From NCBI RefSeq assembly GCF_000334915.1, contig NZ_AMSF01000010.1:62001-126000 (forward strand): a DNA stretch of 64,000 bases. The letters run 5' to 3'. Below the pieces are notes generated by a model. That model had not been told where the DNA came from. It made no database searches and saw nothing but the letters and a program-made list of their open reading frames with translations. A program made the position numbers and the translations under genes. Positions 34,932-42,391 of the stretch are shown here, in pieces. Source of the stretch: Dyella ginsengisoli LA-4. GTDB taxonomy: Bacteria > Pseudomonadota > Gammaproteobacteria > Xanthomonadales > Rhodanobacteraceae. The first letter of the stretch is position 1. Each line of letters begins with the position of its first letter.

Positions 34932-35279
34932 TTACTGGATCGAGCCGGGCAGCAGCGACTGCCAGCCCGGGCTGGCGTGGTGCGGTGCAGCCTGGCGCGC
35001 GCTGCCGCTGACGGGCAGGTTGCCGGACGGATCGCTGTCCGCGTCGCTCGAGCTGCTGGCCGGAGCGCTGGCGCTGGTGTGCTGGGGCAGGCTGGTGACG
35101 TCGCCGCCGCCGGATGCGGATGCGCCGTTGACCAGGGTCCGCGAAGACGTGCTGTCGGAGCTGGACTGCTGTCCGCCGCCATCGAGACCGCCGAGATCCG
35201 ACGACGCCGCAGACGCGAGCGCAGGCAGCGACAAGGCCGCCGCGAGGGCACTTCCGACGATCCAGCGCGGTGCGTTCAT
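34932..35279 (-). CDS. Small secreted Ser/Gly-rich protein of unknown function
   Basis: About 115 residues. A clear signal peptide (WIVGSALAAALSLPALASA, cleavage near residue 24) precedes a low-complexity mature part rich in Ser, Gly, Asp and Pro, without Cys. I do not recognise a family. The ATG at 35279 has an AAGGGG sequence upstream. It converges on the PhoQ-like gene with 15 bases between stops and ends upstream of birA. The codon pattern is consistent with a real gene, but the low complexity keeps confidence moderate. Confidence 0.55.
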   Translation of the reverse strand: MNAPRWIVGSALAAALSLPALASAASSDLGGLDGGGQQSSSDSTSSRTLVNGASASGGGDVTSLPQHTSASAPASSSSDADSDPSGNLPVSGSARQAAPHHASPGWQSLLPGSIQ

Positions 35280-35474
35280 GACGACTCAACCCCTTGATTC
35301 GCATGATCCAGATCGCCGAGGGTGACAGAAAGCCCGACCTGCCGCCAGTGTCGCGCCCGGGGCGGCGGGGCGCGCCGCATGGGGCTGCCCGAAACCTCGG
35401 GATAGAATCGGCCGCCATGCATGCCATCCCGACTCCCCTCGGCGCGTTCGCGCCGATCACGCTCCCGTCCTCCG

Positions 35475-36449
35475 ATGCAAGCGCCTGAACTGCTCGCCGC
35501 GCTGGCCGGCGGCCACCCCGTGTCCGGTGCACGGCTCGCCGAGGCCGCCGGGGTGACCCGCGCCGCGATCTGGAAACAGGTCGAGGCCTTGCGCGCCCGT
35601 GGCGTTCCGGTCGAATCCCACGGCAGCGCCGGCTACTGCCTGCCGTGGCCGGTGGAACTGCTCGACGCCGACCGCATCGCGGCGATGCTGCCGCCGTCCG
35701 TGCGCCACCGGCTCGGCGCGCTGGAGGTGTTCTGGGAGCTGGATTCGACGTCCAGCGAGCTGCAGCGCCGCGGTGCGGCGACACCCGACCTCAGCATCGT
35801 GCTGGCGGAAACCCAGACGGCGGGTCGCGGCCGGCGCGGGCGCACCTGGCTGTCGCCGCCGGGGCTCAATCTGTATCTGTCGTGCCTGAAGCGTTTCGAG
35901 TCCGGAATGGCCGGGCTGGGCGGTCTCTCGCTGGCGGTGGGGGTGATCGTGATGCGTGCGCTCGATGCGCTCGGGGTGCGCGGCGCCGGGCTGAAATGGC
36001 CGAACGACGTGCTGGCCGGTGCCGGCAAGCTGGCCGGCATCCTGGTCGAGGTCAGCGGCGAGTACCAGGGCCCCTGCGCGGCTGTGATCGGCATTGGCCT
36101 GAATCTGCGGCTGACCTCCGCGCTGCGCGACCAGGCCGGTCAGCCGGTGGCTGACCTGGCCGGGCTGTGCAGCGGCGAGCCGCCCTCGCGCATCCGCACG
36201 GCAGCGGCCCTGATCGAGGCCCTGGCCGCAGGCCTGGAGGCCTTCGAGCGGGATGGCTTCGCCGCCTTCGTCGACGACTATGCCCGCCACGATCTGCTGC
36301 GCGACCAGCCGTTGGCGCTCAGTGGGGCACAGGGCGATCTGCGCGGTACCGGTGCAGGCATCGATGCGCGCGGCGCGCTGTGCCTGCGACTGGACGATGG
36401 CCGCATGCAGCGGATCGACAGCGCCGAAGTCACGGTGCGCCGCGCATGA
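35475..36449 (+). CDS. birA: Bifunctional biotin ligase / biotin-operon repressor
   Basis: About 324 residues. N-terminal winged-helix (SGARLAEAAGVTRAAIWKQVEALRARG) followed by the biotin-protein-ligase domain with ETQTAGRGRRGRTW, LKWPNDVLAGAGKLAGILVE and IGIGLNL. It attaches biotin to acetyl-CoA carboxylase and, given the helix-turn-helix, can repress biotin genes. ATG at 35475 was chosen because the frame upstream reads through non-coding DNA. Its stop overlaps coaX by 4 bases. Confidence 0.93.
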   Translation: MQAPELLAALAGGHPVSGARLAEAAGVTRAAIWKQVEALRARGVPVESHGSAGYCLPWPVELLDADRIAAMLPPSVRHRLGALEVFWELDSTSSELQRRGAATPDLSIVLAETQTAGRGRRGRTWLSPPGLNLYLSCLKRFESGMAGLGGLSLAVGVIVMRALDALGVRGAGLKWPNDVLAGAGKLAGILVEVSGEYQGPCAAVIGIGLNLRLTSALRDQAGQPVADLAGLCSGEPPSRIRTAAALIEALAAGLEAFERDGFAAFVDDYARHDLLRDQPLALSGAQGDLRGTGAGIDARGALCLRLDDGRMQRIDSAEVTVRRA

Positions 36450-37204
36450 GGCTGCTGCTCGATCTGGGCAATACCCGGCTCAAGTGGTGGGCGCTGGACG
36501 CGGGCCGGCGGCTCGGCGAGGGCGCGGTCGCCTGGACCGGGTCGGTCGCCGAGCATCTGGCTGCCGAATGGGCTGGCCTGCCGGAGCCGGAAGCAGTGTT
36601 CGGGGCGTCCGTGGTCGACAGCGAACGCGAGCAGCTGGTCGACGCGCAGGTTCGTCGGCGCGGTGGAGCGGCGACCGTCTGGGTGCGCAGTCCGGCCGAA
36701 GCCTGCGGCGTGCGCAGTGCCTACGCCGACCCCTCGCGCCTGGGCGTGGACCGTTTCCTGGCCATGGTCGCGGCGCATGCCGATGGTCGCTCGCCCTGCG
36801 TGCTGGTCGGTGTCGGCACCGCGCTCACCCTGGATGCCCTGGGCGGCGATGGCCGCCACCTCGGCGGGCTGATCGCGCCGGGGCCACAGCTGATGCAGCA
36901 CTCCCTGCTCGGCGCCACCGTGCAGGTGCGGCCCGAGCGCCCGGGTGAAGTCGCCGTGCTGGCCGACAACACCGCCGATGCGGTCGCTTCCGGTTGCTGG
37001 GGCGCCTGCGCGGCACTGGTCGAGCGTTTCGTGGCGCAGGTCGAGCCGATGCTCGGGAGCGGCTCGACGCTGCTTTTCGGCGGCGGCGACGCGCCTCTGC
37101 TCCGCGAACTTGTCGCCCGACCCGGTGAGCTGGTCGTCGATGGCGTGTTGCGTGGCCTGGCAGTGTGGAGCGGTACCGCGCTGCCACCCGCCGCGGACGA
37201 CTAG
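36446..37204 (+). CDS. coaX: Type III pantothenate kinase
   Basis: About 252 residues. ASKHA-fold kinase: phosphate-1 motif LLDLGNTRLKWW at the N-terminus, DPSRLGVDRFLAMVAA and the phosphate-2 motif VGVGTALTLDALGGDGRHLGGLIAPG. It phosphorylates pantothenate in the first step of CoA synthesis and does not need the type I P-loop. The start overlaps birA (ATGA), a common birA-coaX arrangement in gamma- and betaproteobacteria. Confidence 0.92.
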   Translation: MRLLLDLGNTRLKWWALDAGRRLGEGAVAWTGSVAEHLAAEWAGLPEPEAVFGASVVDSEREQLVDAQVRRRGGAATVWVRSPAEACGVRSAYADPSRLGVDRFLAMVAAHADGRSPCVLVGVGTALTLDALGGDGRHLGGLIAPGPQLMQHSLLGATVQVRPERPGEVAVLADNTADAVASGCWGACAALVERFVAQVEPMLGSGSTLLFGGGDAPLLRELVARPGELVVDGVLRGLAVWSGTALPPAADD

Positions 37205-37235
37205 AATCCACCGCAGTACCGGAAGAGAGCTCTGG

Positions 37236-37973
37236 ATGTTCCTGCGTCTCCTGTTCGTTCTGCTGATCGCACTCAATATCGCCGTGGGCGCCTGGCTGGT
37301 GCTCGGGCAGGACGATGTGACCGTGCCTAGCGCCGCTGACCCGGGCGTGCCCGTGCTGCACCTGCTGACCGAGCGGCCAGACCTGTCTGCCGCCGGCCCC
37401 GCGCAGGGTGCCAGCGCTCCCGCCGATCCTTCCGCAGCGGATGCCGTCGCGATCGCTGCCTCTTCGCCGGCGCCCGGCCGATCGACGCCCCTGCCGGTCG
37501 GCGGCTCCACCGCGGCAAGCTACCAGTGCCTGGCGCTGGGGCCGTTCCCCAGCCTGCAGTCCCTGCGCAGCGCGCGCGAACGACTGGCGCCGGAGTTGGC
37601 GCGCAGCCAGTCGCGCCAGGAGCAGTCGCAGCAGTCGCGTGGCTGGTGGGTCTACCTGCCGGCGCAGGCCAGCCGCGCCCAGGCGCTCGCCGTGGCGCAG
37701 CGGCTGGCCGATGCGCACTTCAGCGACTACTTCGTGGTCAGCTCCGGCGACCAGCCCAACACGATCTCGCTCGGCCTGTTCAAGGACCCGGCCAATGCGC
37801 GCAAGCGCCGCGAAGACCTGGTGGCGGCCGGCTTCCCTGCGCAGATGACCGAGCGGGTCGAGACCGTGCCCGAGTACTGGCTCGACGTCGTCGTGCCGGA
37901 TGCCAATTCGGCGACCTGGCGCCAGCGCGTGCGCGAACTGGCCATCGGTTCGCACAGTACGGGTTGCTTCTGA
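37236..37973 (+). CDS. Membrane-anchored SPOR-domain protein
   Basis: About 245 residues. One N-terminal membrane segment (LLFVLLIALNIAVGAWLVL), an Ala/Pro-rich linker, then a C-terminal SPOR domain (CLALGPFPSLQSLRSARERL and SLGLFKDPANARKRREDLVAAGFPAQM). SPOR domains bind denuded peptidoglycan at division sites. It follows coaX by 31 bases and a TAGAAT hexamer at 37202-37207 could provide its own promoter. The gene ends 42 bases before the tRNA. Confidence 0.82.
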   Translation: MFLRLLFVLLIALNIAVGAWLVLGQDDVTVPSAADPGVPVLHLLTERPDLSAAGPAQGASAPADPSAADAVAIAASSPAPGRSTPLPVGGSTAASYQCLALGPFPSLQSLRSARERLAPELARSQSRQEQSQQSRGWWVYLPAQASRAQALAVAQRLADAHFSDYFVVSSGDQPNTISLGLFKDPANARKRREDLVAAGFPAQMTERVETVPEYWLDVVVPDANSATWRQRVRELAIGSHSTGCF

Positions 37974-37999
37974 GCCGGTGCGCCGCGGACGTCGCCTGC

Positions 38000-38005
38000 T
38001 AGAAT
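38000..38005 (+). promoter_or_regulatory. Candidate -10 element for tRNA-Thr
   Basis: TAGAAT lies 10 bases before the mature tRNA 5' end. The same hexamer precedes birA, the SPOR gene and rocF. No convincing -35 hexamer was seen at 16-18 bases upstream, so this is tentative. Confidence 0.4.
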
Positions 38006-38015
38006 GAACGCTCAT

Positions 38016-38091
38016 GCCGGTATAGCTCAGTTGGTAGAGCAACTGATTTGTAATCAGTAGGTCGCGGGTTCGATTCCTGCTGCCGGCACCA
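38016..38091 (+). tRNA. tRNA-Thr (anticodon TGT)
   Basis: Seventy-six bases that fold as a cloverleaf: acceptor stem GCCGGTA/TGCCGGC with discriminator A and encoded CCA, D-loop AGCTCAGTTGGTAGAGC, anticodon stem-loop CTGATTTGTAATCAG with TGT, and T-arm GCGGGTTCGATTCCTGC. The last 45 bases form most of the attachment repeat of the integrated element that follows; the repeat leaves the tRNA intact. Confidence 0.97.
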
Positions 38092-38092
38092 G
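38047..38092. repeat. attL: 46-bp direct repeat within the tRNA-Thr 3' end
   Basis: The 46 bases from the anticodon loop to one base past CCA are identical to 51288-51333. The bases just outside the repeat differ (A versus G before, T versus G after). This is the signature of site-specific integration into a tRNA gene, giving an element of about 13.3 kb. Confidence 0.95.
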
Positions 38093-38102
38093 TGAAATCA
38101 AG

Positions 38103-38127
38103 GGCTTGCCGTCGTGCAAGCCTTTTT
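38103..38127 (+). terminator. Rho-independent terminator after tRNA-Thr
   Basis: Stem GGCTTGC/GCAAGCC with a 6-base loop followed by TTTTT. It lies just inside the element, so the element brought its own terminator for the tRNA; the probable original one is at 51345-51366. Confidence 0.8.
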
Positions 38128-38181
38128 CTTTTCCGGTGAGGCAACACCTAGGCAACGGCCGACACGGCTCGCAACCAAAAA

Positions 38182-38208
38182 AAAAGCCCGCCGATGTGGC
38201 GGGCTTTT
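38182..38208. terminator. Bidirectional hairpin terminator
   Basis: Perfect stem AAAAGCCCGCC/GGCGGGCTTTT with loop GATGT, A-tract on one side and T-tract on the other. It would stop minus-strand transcription from the small genes 38232-38881. Confidence 0.8.
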
Positions 38209-38231
38209 CAAGCTAAAGGGGACGGACTCGT

Positions 38232-38393
38232 TTACGCAGCGAGATCTTGCTCGCCGCGGGTGCTCAGGCACTCAGAAAGAATCGCGTCGATCTTGTCGAA
38301 CTCGGCCATCACCTGAGACGCCATCTTCATGAACCGATGATGGCTCAGGCTGGCCGTGCTGTTTTCACGGATGGGCGACAGTTCAGATTTCAT
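38232..38393 (-). CDS. Small unknown protein at the left end of the element
   Basis: Fifty-three residues, starting MKSELSPIRENSTASLSHHR with a later helix-forming segment MKMASQVMAEFDKIDAILSECL. The ATG at 38393 has GGGAG 7 bases upstream, which favours it over the longer frame from 38582. No family recognised. It lies just downstream of the 129-residue gene on the same strand and just before a strong terminator, so the two probably form a transcription unit. Confidence 0.55.
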   Translation of the reverse strand: MKSELSPIRENSTASLSHHRFMKMASQVMAEFDKIDAILSECLSTRGEQDLAA

Positions 38394-38471
38394 GGCTTGC
38401 TCCCTGGGGGTAGACCCTTCACAAGTAACGGCTGAAGTGAGCTCCTCTTGAGCTCGAACCGCAGTCCGGTA

Positions 38472-38487
38472 ACACACACACACACAC
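38472..38487. repeat. (AC)8 dinucleotide run
   Basis: Eight AC units between the two small minus-strand genes, close to the end of the upstream one. Such runs can vary in length by slippage; here it is outside coding sequence as annotated. Confidence 0.7.
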
Positions 38488-38491
38488 TTCT

Positions 38492-38881
38492 TTAGATGCT
38501 GCCGCTGAGGATAAGGTTCAACTCGGCGATACAGCGGTCGTACTCTTCCTTGTCCTGCTTTACCACGGCAATAAACGTACATTGCAGCGTGCCAATTGCA
38601 CGTGAACAGTTCAGCAGCGCGTTCGCCGCGCTATGTGTCAGCCCTTCCGCAGTTGCCATCAGCTTCAGCAACGCGTCTGCGTGACCAATGGCGGACAAAA
38701 GCTCCTCGATAGAGGGGTGCGTCTTCGCCCTGAACTGAACAATATCCAGCTGCTCGTCGGTTTCCAAAACGTGGTTCACGTAACCGATAGCCCGCTGCCA
38801 AAGATCCAAGCACACATCCTCCTTAGCCCGATGGTCATCGGTGGAGGCAAAGGGAACGTCAAAAACGATTGCTTGGCTCAT
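38492..38881 (-). CDS. Unknown helical protein, possible satellite cargo
   Basis: About 129 residues, acidic and mostly helical by composition (LLSAIGHADALLKLMATAEGLTHSAANALLNCSRAIGTL), with three Cys and no membrane segment. I recognise no family. A good promoter (38914-38941) stands 26-30 bases upstream, while the Shine-Dalgarno site is poor. Base composition is clearly less GC-rich than the surrounding chromosome, which fits recent acquisition. Position beside attL, with a terminator and its own promoter, is where satellites carry accessory genes such as defence or interference factors; that role is inference only. Confidence 0.6.
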   Translation of the reverse strand: MSQAIVFDVPFASTDDHRAKEDVCLDLWQRAIGYVNHVLETDEQLDIVQFRAKTHPSIEELLSAIGHADALLKLMATAEGLTHSAANALLNCSRAIGTLQCTFIAVVKQDKEEYDRCIAELNLILSGSI

Positions 38882-38913
38882 GTAAAAGCGCTATCCGTGC
38901 GGGCAGGCCCAAC

Positions 38914-38941
38914 ATTGTAGCTTTTTTGTGAAGGGCTGCAA
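38914..38941 (-). promoter_or_regulatory. Sigma-70-type promoter for the 129-residue gene
   Basis: On the minus strand: -35 TTGCAG (38941-38936), 16-base spacer, -10 TACAAT (38919-38914). It points at the ATG at 38881, with a predicted short leader of about 26 bases. Confidence 0.6.
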
Positions 38942-38990
38942 CGACTAGCACTTTTACTTGCTTTCCAGCCACGGAACCAAGGTATCAAAG

Positions 38991-39032
38991 CCGACACTAC
39001 CATCCCCTCTGCAGAGGGGATGGTAGTGTCGG
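38991..39032. repeat. Perfect 42-bp palindrome
   Basis: Two 20-base arms (left arm begins CCGACACTACCATCC) meet at a central GC with no mismatch, so all 42 bases are self-complementary. There is no T-tract, so it is not a standard terminator. It could be a dimeric or multimeric protein-binding site, a cruciform or hairpin origin, or a strong RNA hairpin. Confidence 0.9.
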
Positions 39033-39296
39033 TGAAGTGAAATGTACAACTCATTGATAAACAAGACTTTCTCTGACGCTTTGTAATCCCTGGATACGTC
39101 GGAGCCCGCCTACGGGGATCAGAGGAATCCCCCGGTACCGGTTGGGGTGACCTGGCGGCAAGATTGCCTAGCCCCGCACGTCAGGCCCAAACCGACCAAG
39201 CTGCCAGGCGTAAGCCAGCCGGCACGGAACGTCCAGGCGGAACCGATGCGCGGGGCTCTCCCCTTGGGTTAGCTCACCGCCCCCTTTGAGCACCAG

Positions 39297-39320
39297 CGGC
39301 GCCCGTGTGGCGCCGTTTTT
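39297..39320 (+). terminator. Rho-independent terminator, plus strand
   Basis: Stem CGGCGCC/GGCGCCG with loop CGTGT, followed by TTTTT at 39316-39320. Only the plus-strand side has a T-tract. It would end a plus-strand transcript that starts somewhere in the preceding non-coding stretch. Confidence 0.7.
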
Positions 39321-39369
39321 CTGCGTGTGGGGGAGGAGTAGGCTCACGAGGTCGGGGGAGTTCGGTGCG

Positions 39370-39603
39370 ATGGACAGCCAACAGAAGAAAGACGAATGGG
39401 CCACCGCGGCAGGGCTCGCGGCATACGTCGGCGTCTGCGCGCTGGCGTGGGGCGCTTGGAAATTAACCGAGCGCTGGGGCTGGGGTGTTCCCTACGAACT
39501 GTTGGCCGTTCCCGCCGTATTGGGCGGTTTGGTGGTCCATCCAGTAGCCATGTGGTTTGACGACTTCAGAGCCGCAAAACGTCGAGACACCACCGATAGC
39601 TAA
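39370..39603 (+). CDS. Small protein with two membrane segments
   Basis: About 77 residues. Two hydrophobic segments (AGLAAYVGVCALAWGAW and LLAVPAVLGGLVVHPVAMWF) flank a short loop; the ends are charged (DSQQKKDEW; DDFRAAKRRD). ATG at 39370 has GGGGGAG 9 bases upstream. It could be a holin-like or superinfection-exclusion-type membrane protein of the element, but nothing in the sequence decides this. Its end overlaps the end of the convergent 80-residue gene by 38 bases. Confidence 0.55.
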   Translation: MDSQQKKDEWATAAGLAAYVGVCALAWGAWKLTERWGWGVPYELLAVPAVLGGLVVHPVAMWFDDFRAAKRRDTTDS

Positions 39604-39808
39604 ACGGCCGCACCGTGGTGGTGTCCTGCAGCCACTCCTGTGCGTCCAGTTCGCGCGCCATGGGCTTGGCCTCGGGATGGCGGGCGCGGCGCTTCTCCAT
39701 CGCCTCGACATCCTTGTAAGCCTGCAGCACCACCGCTGCGACGATGCGCCGGGCGGTCGATGGCTCCAGCCCGATGGGCTCTAGCCCCTTGGCTGACAGC
39801 AGCGTCAT
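39566..39808 (-). CDS. Small unknown phage-type protein
   Basis: Eighty residues, charged and helical (RRIVAAVVLQAYKDVEAMEKRRARHPEAKPMARELDAQEWL). It begins 3 bases after the stop of the 859-residue protein and has no separate ribosome site, so translation is probably coupled. It is the last gene of the late-type operon. No family recognised. Confidence 0.5.
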   Translation of the reverse strand: MTLLSAKGLEPIGLEPSTARRIVAAVVLQAYKDVEAMEKRRARHPEAKPMARELDAQEWLQDTTTVRPFSYRWCLDVLRL

Positions 39809-39811
39809 CGT

Positions 39812-42391
39812 TCAGCGCGCCGGCTGGCCAACAGCCGCCCCGAGGTCTGGTGCACGGTCGGGGGTCATTTCGCCCGGCTGCCACCAGCTGCTTTGCCCGC
39901 GCCGCATCATCCGCTGGCGGGTGCGTTCGTTGTAACCCGGGGACAGCTTCTCCATCTGCTGCTGGTAGATCATGTGGTTGAACGCGGCTTTCGCGTACCA
40001 CAGGCGCGAGAACGGGGCCGCGTAGTTGCGGGCGAACTTGAGCAGGCGCGCCCCGTACTGGCCGGGCTTGGTGCTGCTCTCGCCGCTGGCCTCGTGCTCG
40101 GTGTCGCCGTAAAGGTGGATCAGGTCATCCAGGAACGTGGCGCCCGGGCCGGCCAGCTTCACCAGGCCGTTATTGCGGTGCTCGGTGCTGTCGCCGAACA
40201 GGAAGTCACCGTACATGCCGAACCCGCCCGAGGCGATGGCCACCTTCGCGGCGCCTTTCCTGGTGAGCAGGTTGTCGGGGTCTTGGCCCAGTGCGATCGA
40301 CTTCAGCGTCAGCGCGAGCGCGCCCAGACTCGCCTGCATTGCCACCAGGCGGGCGCGGTAGCTCCAGGCGCTGCGCCAGTCGTTCAGACCGCCCGGCACA
40401 TCGATCATGTGTGTGCGGAACATGCCCAGCGGCGTCTGCTTCAGGAACAGCAGCCACCGCGCAACCTGGCCCATGATCGTGCCGCCGTTCTCCGGCGTGA
40501 TGTGCAACGTGAGGTTGTCGCGCACCGAGTTGCCGGAGCCGCCGCGCGCGCCGATGTGCGATTCCGCAAGCGTCACCGCCAGCAGGTGCTGCGCGGCCTC
40601 CGTGCGTAGCCGGCGGATGTCCTGCGCGATCTGCTCGGGCGTCGCCTTCGCACCCATGCGCGCCTCGGCGATCGGGCGAAGCTTGTCGTCCGGGATGCTG
40701 TAGATCGCGTCCGGCGTCAGCATGGTGTGGTCGCCACTGGGACCGCGGTCCAGTTCGGCCTGCTGCCAGGTGGCGAAGTGGTCAGCGGTGACGCCGCGGC
40801 CCGTCAAATAGGCCTGGTCCTTCGGATCCAGGGCGGCGAAGTCCGCGCGGCGGGTGTGCTCGCCCAGCAGGTCCATCAGGCTGGCCGAGATCGCGTGGAT
40901 CTGCCCGCGGTCCCACATGCGCAGCAGCGACAGCACATGCACGCCGTGATTCAAGAAGCGGGTGAACTGGTTTGATAGCTCGCCGGCGCCGAATCGGTGG
41001 GTGCCGTCCTGCAGGGTCTGCGCGGTGATGCCCAGCCGGCGGATGTAGGCGAGATTCTCGGCGGACGGCTTCATGCCCTCGGCCATGTTGCCGACGATCG
41101 CGCGCCGGGTAAGTCCGAGCTCGCGGCCGTAGGCGATCGCCATGCCGACGTCAGGGATGGCGGCCAGCGTCGAGCCGCCCAGCAAGGTCGAGCCGACGAT
41201 GCCGCGCACCGTGTTGGACACCTGCGCCCACAGGGGCAGGGCGCCAGGGCTGCCCGGGTTTCGCAGCGCCTGATACTCGGCCAGCGTCCGGCGCTTGAGG
41301 TTGTCCAGCTGCTTGATCTGCCCTTCGGTCAGGCCGCTGGACACATCGGCCGCAAATGCGCGGTTGACCAGTTGCGGCACGAACCGGTCTGCATCGCGAC
41401 CGAACGCCCGCGCGGTCGCGATATCGCGGGCCATGCCGTGAAAATGGTGGTCCAGCAGCGACAGCACATTGCTCGCGCTGCCGAATTCCTCGGCCATGCG
41501 AATTTCCGCTTCCGCATCCTTGAACTTCAGTTGTCGCGGCGTGTTTCGCGATGCGCCCACGCTGCTGCCGTAGCCGGCGCCCATGCCCTCGCCGCGCTTG
41601 TTGGCGCCGTTCGTGCCCAGCGTCTCGGCGGCCTCGGTGACGAACCGGCGCAGCTGGTCGGGCGTCATCGGCGAGCCGTCGCGGTTGATGTAGTCGCCCG
41701 GGTTGATTTCCTCGAGGGCGCGCTTGATGAAATGGGCGCGATCGGCGCCGATCTTTTCCCACGCCCACGCGCGGGGCATGTAATCGTCCAGGTGGTGGAT
41801 CGGGATGCCGACGTCATTGGCGGCCACGCGGGCGCGCTCCACGACGTCGCGCACCTGCTTGCCCAAGGCGTTGATGTCCGGGTTGCCGGAGTCCTTGCCG
41901 AAGATGGCCAGCAGGATGGCGCGCTGCTCGGCCGGGTTCTGGATCAGGCCGAAGAATCGACCCTTGAGCGCGCCGCCGTCGAGCTCGCGCGTAAAGTCCT
42001 GGTAGACGCCGCGGATTTTCTGCTCGAGCGGGATATCGCCGCCGCGGAAGTTGCCGGCCAGGGTGAGGCGCTGGCGCAGCGCGGCCAGCTGGCCCTGCAG
42101 ACCCGGCTTGAACGAATCCACCTTCTTCAGCTCCCGCGCGCGTGTCTGCATTTCCTGCACCGCCCGCGAGCGCGCGGCCGTCACGTCGTCCAGATGGCGC
42201 GAGCGCGCGAGCTTGGCTGCCGCGGTGTATCGCTCGTCGCGGCCCATCGCGCGCCACGCGGCCGGATCCTGCCGGGCCAGCGTCTGCATCGACGACAGCA
42301 TGCGTTCCTCGATGCCGTCGATTTCCGCCTGGGAAAGCTGGCGGCCGGCCGCCGCGGAAAGTGCCTGGATGCATTGGGCGAGCATGGTCAA
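39812..42391 (-). CDS. Large phage ejection / polyvalent-type protein
   Basis: About 859 residues. Mostly helical, with a Gly/Ala-rich hydrophobic centre (VRGIVGSTLLGGSTLAAIPDVGMAIAYG) and a C-terminal signature FSRLWYAKAAFNHMIYQQQ followed by SSWWQPGEMTPDRAPDL. That ending resembles large internal-virion or polyvalent proteins of podovirus-like phages, which are packaged and injected with the DNA; the assignment rests on general pattern memory and not on a search. The ATG overlaps the stop of the 433-residue gene, so the two are a unit. Presence in an element without capsid genes is unusual. Confidence 0.6.
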   Translation of the reverse strand: MTMLAQCIQALSAAAGRQLSQAEIDGIEERMLSSMQTLARQDPAAWRAMGRDERYTAAAKLARSRHLDDVTAARSRAVQEMQTRARELKKVDSFKPGLQGQLAALRQRLTLAGNFRGGDIPLEQKIRGVYQDFTRELDGGALKGRFFGLIQNPAEQRAILLAIFGKDSGNPDINALGKQVRDVVERARVAANDVGIPIHHLDDYMPRAWAWEKIGADRAHFIKRALEEINPGDYINRDGSPMTPDQLRRFVTEAAETLGTNGANKRGEGMGAGYGSSVGASRNTPRQLKFKDAEAEIRMAEEFGSASNVLSLLDHHFHGMARDIATARAFGRDADRFVPQLVNRAFAADVSSGLTEGQIKQLDNLKRRTLAEYQALRNPGSPGALPLWAQVSNTVRGIVGSTLLGGSTLAAIPDVGMAIAYGRELGLTRRAIVGNMAEGMKPSAENLAYIRRLGITAQTLQDGTHRFGAGELSNQFTRFLNHGVHVLSLLRMWDRGQIHAISASLMDLLGEHTRRADFAALDPKDQAYLTGRGVTADHFATWQQAELDRGPSGDHTMLTPDAIYSIPDDKLRPIAEARMGAKATPEQIAQDIRRLRTEAAQHLLAVTLAESHIGARGGSGNSVRDNLTLHITPENGGTIMGQVARWLLFLKQTPLGMFRTHMIDVPGGLNDWRSAWSYRARLVAMQASLGALALTLKSIALGQDPDNLLTRKGAAKVAIASGGFGMYGDFLFGDSTEHRNNGLVKLAGPGATFLDDLIHLYGDTEHEASGESSTKPGQYGARLLKFARNYAAPFSRLWYAKAAFNHMIYQQQMEKLSPGYNERTRQRMMRRGQSSWWQPGEMTPDRAPDLGAAVGQPAR

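Larger units (their letters stand above)
38882..39369. other. Non-coding stretch with palindrome, short hairpins and a plus-strand terminator
   Basis: About 490 bases without a convincing gene. It contains the promoter at 38914-38941, the perfect palindrome at 38991-39032, a run of short inverted repeats (for example CCGGTACCGG, GGCAATCTTGCC-like GGCAAGATTGCC, GGGGCTCTCCCC) from about 39110 to 39265, and a terminator at 39297-39320. Compact structure plus a plus-strand terminator without an upstream plus-strand gene hints at a non-coding RNA. No known RNA family was recognised. Confidence 0.35.

Noticed and set aside
38472-38487. (AC)8 run as a phase-variation switch
   Set aside because: It lies outside the coding regions as annotated and not in a promoter spacer; slippage would have no obvious effect.
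39168-39404. 78-codon minus-strand open frame
   Set aside because: No ribosome site, low-complexity translation, and it overlaps the plus-strand terminator and the start of the better-supported membrane-protein gene.
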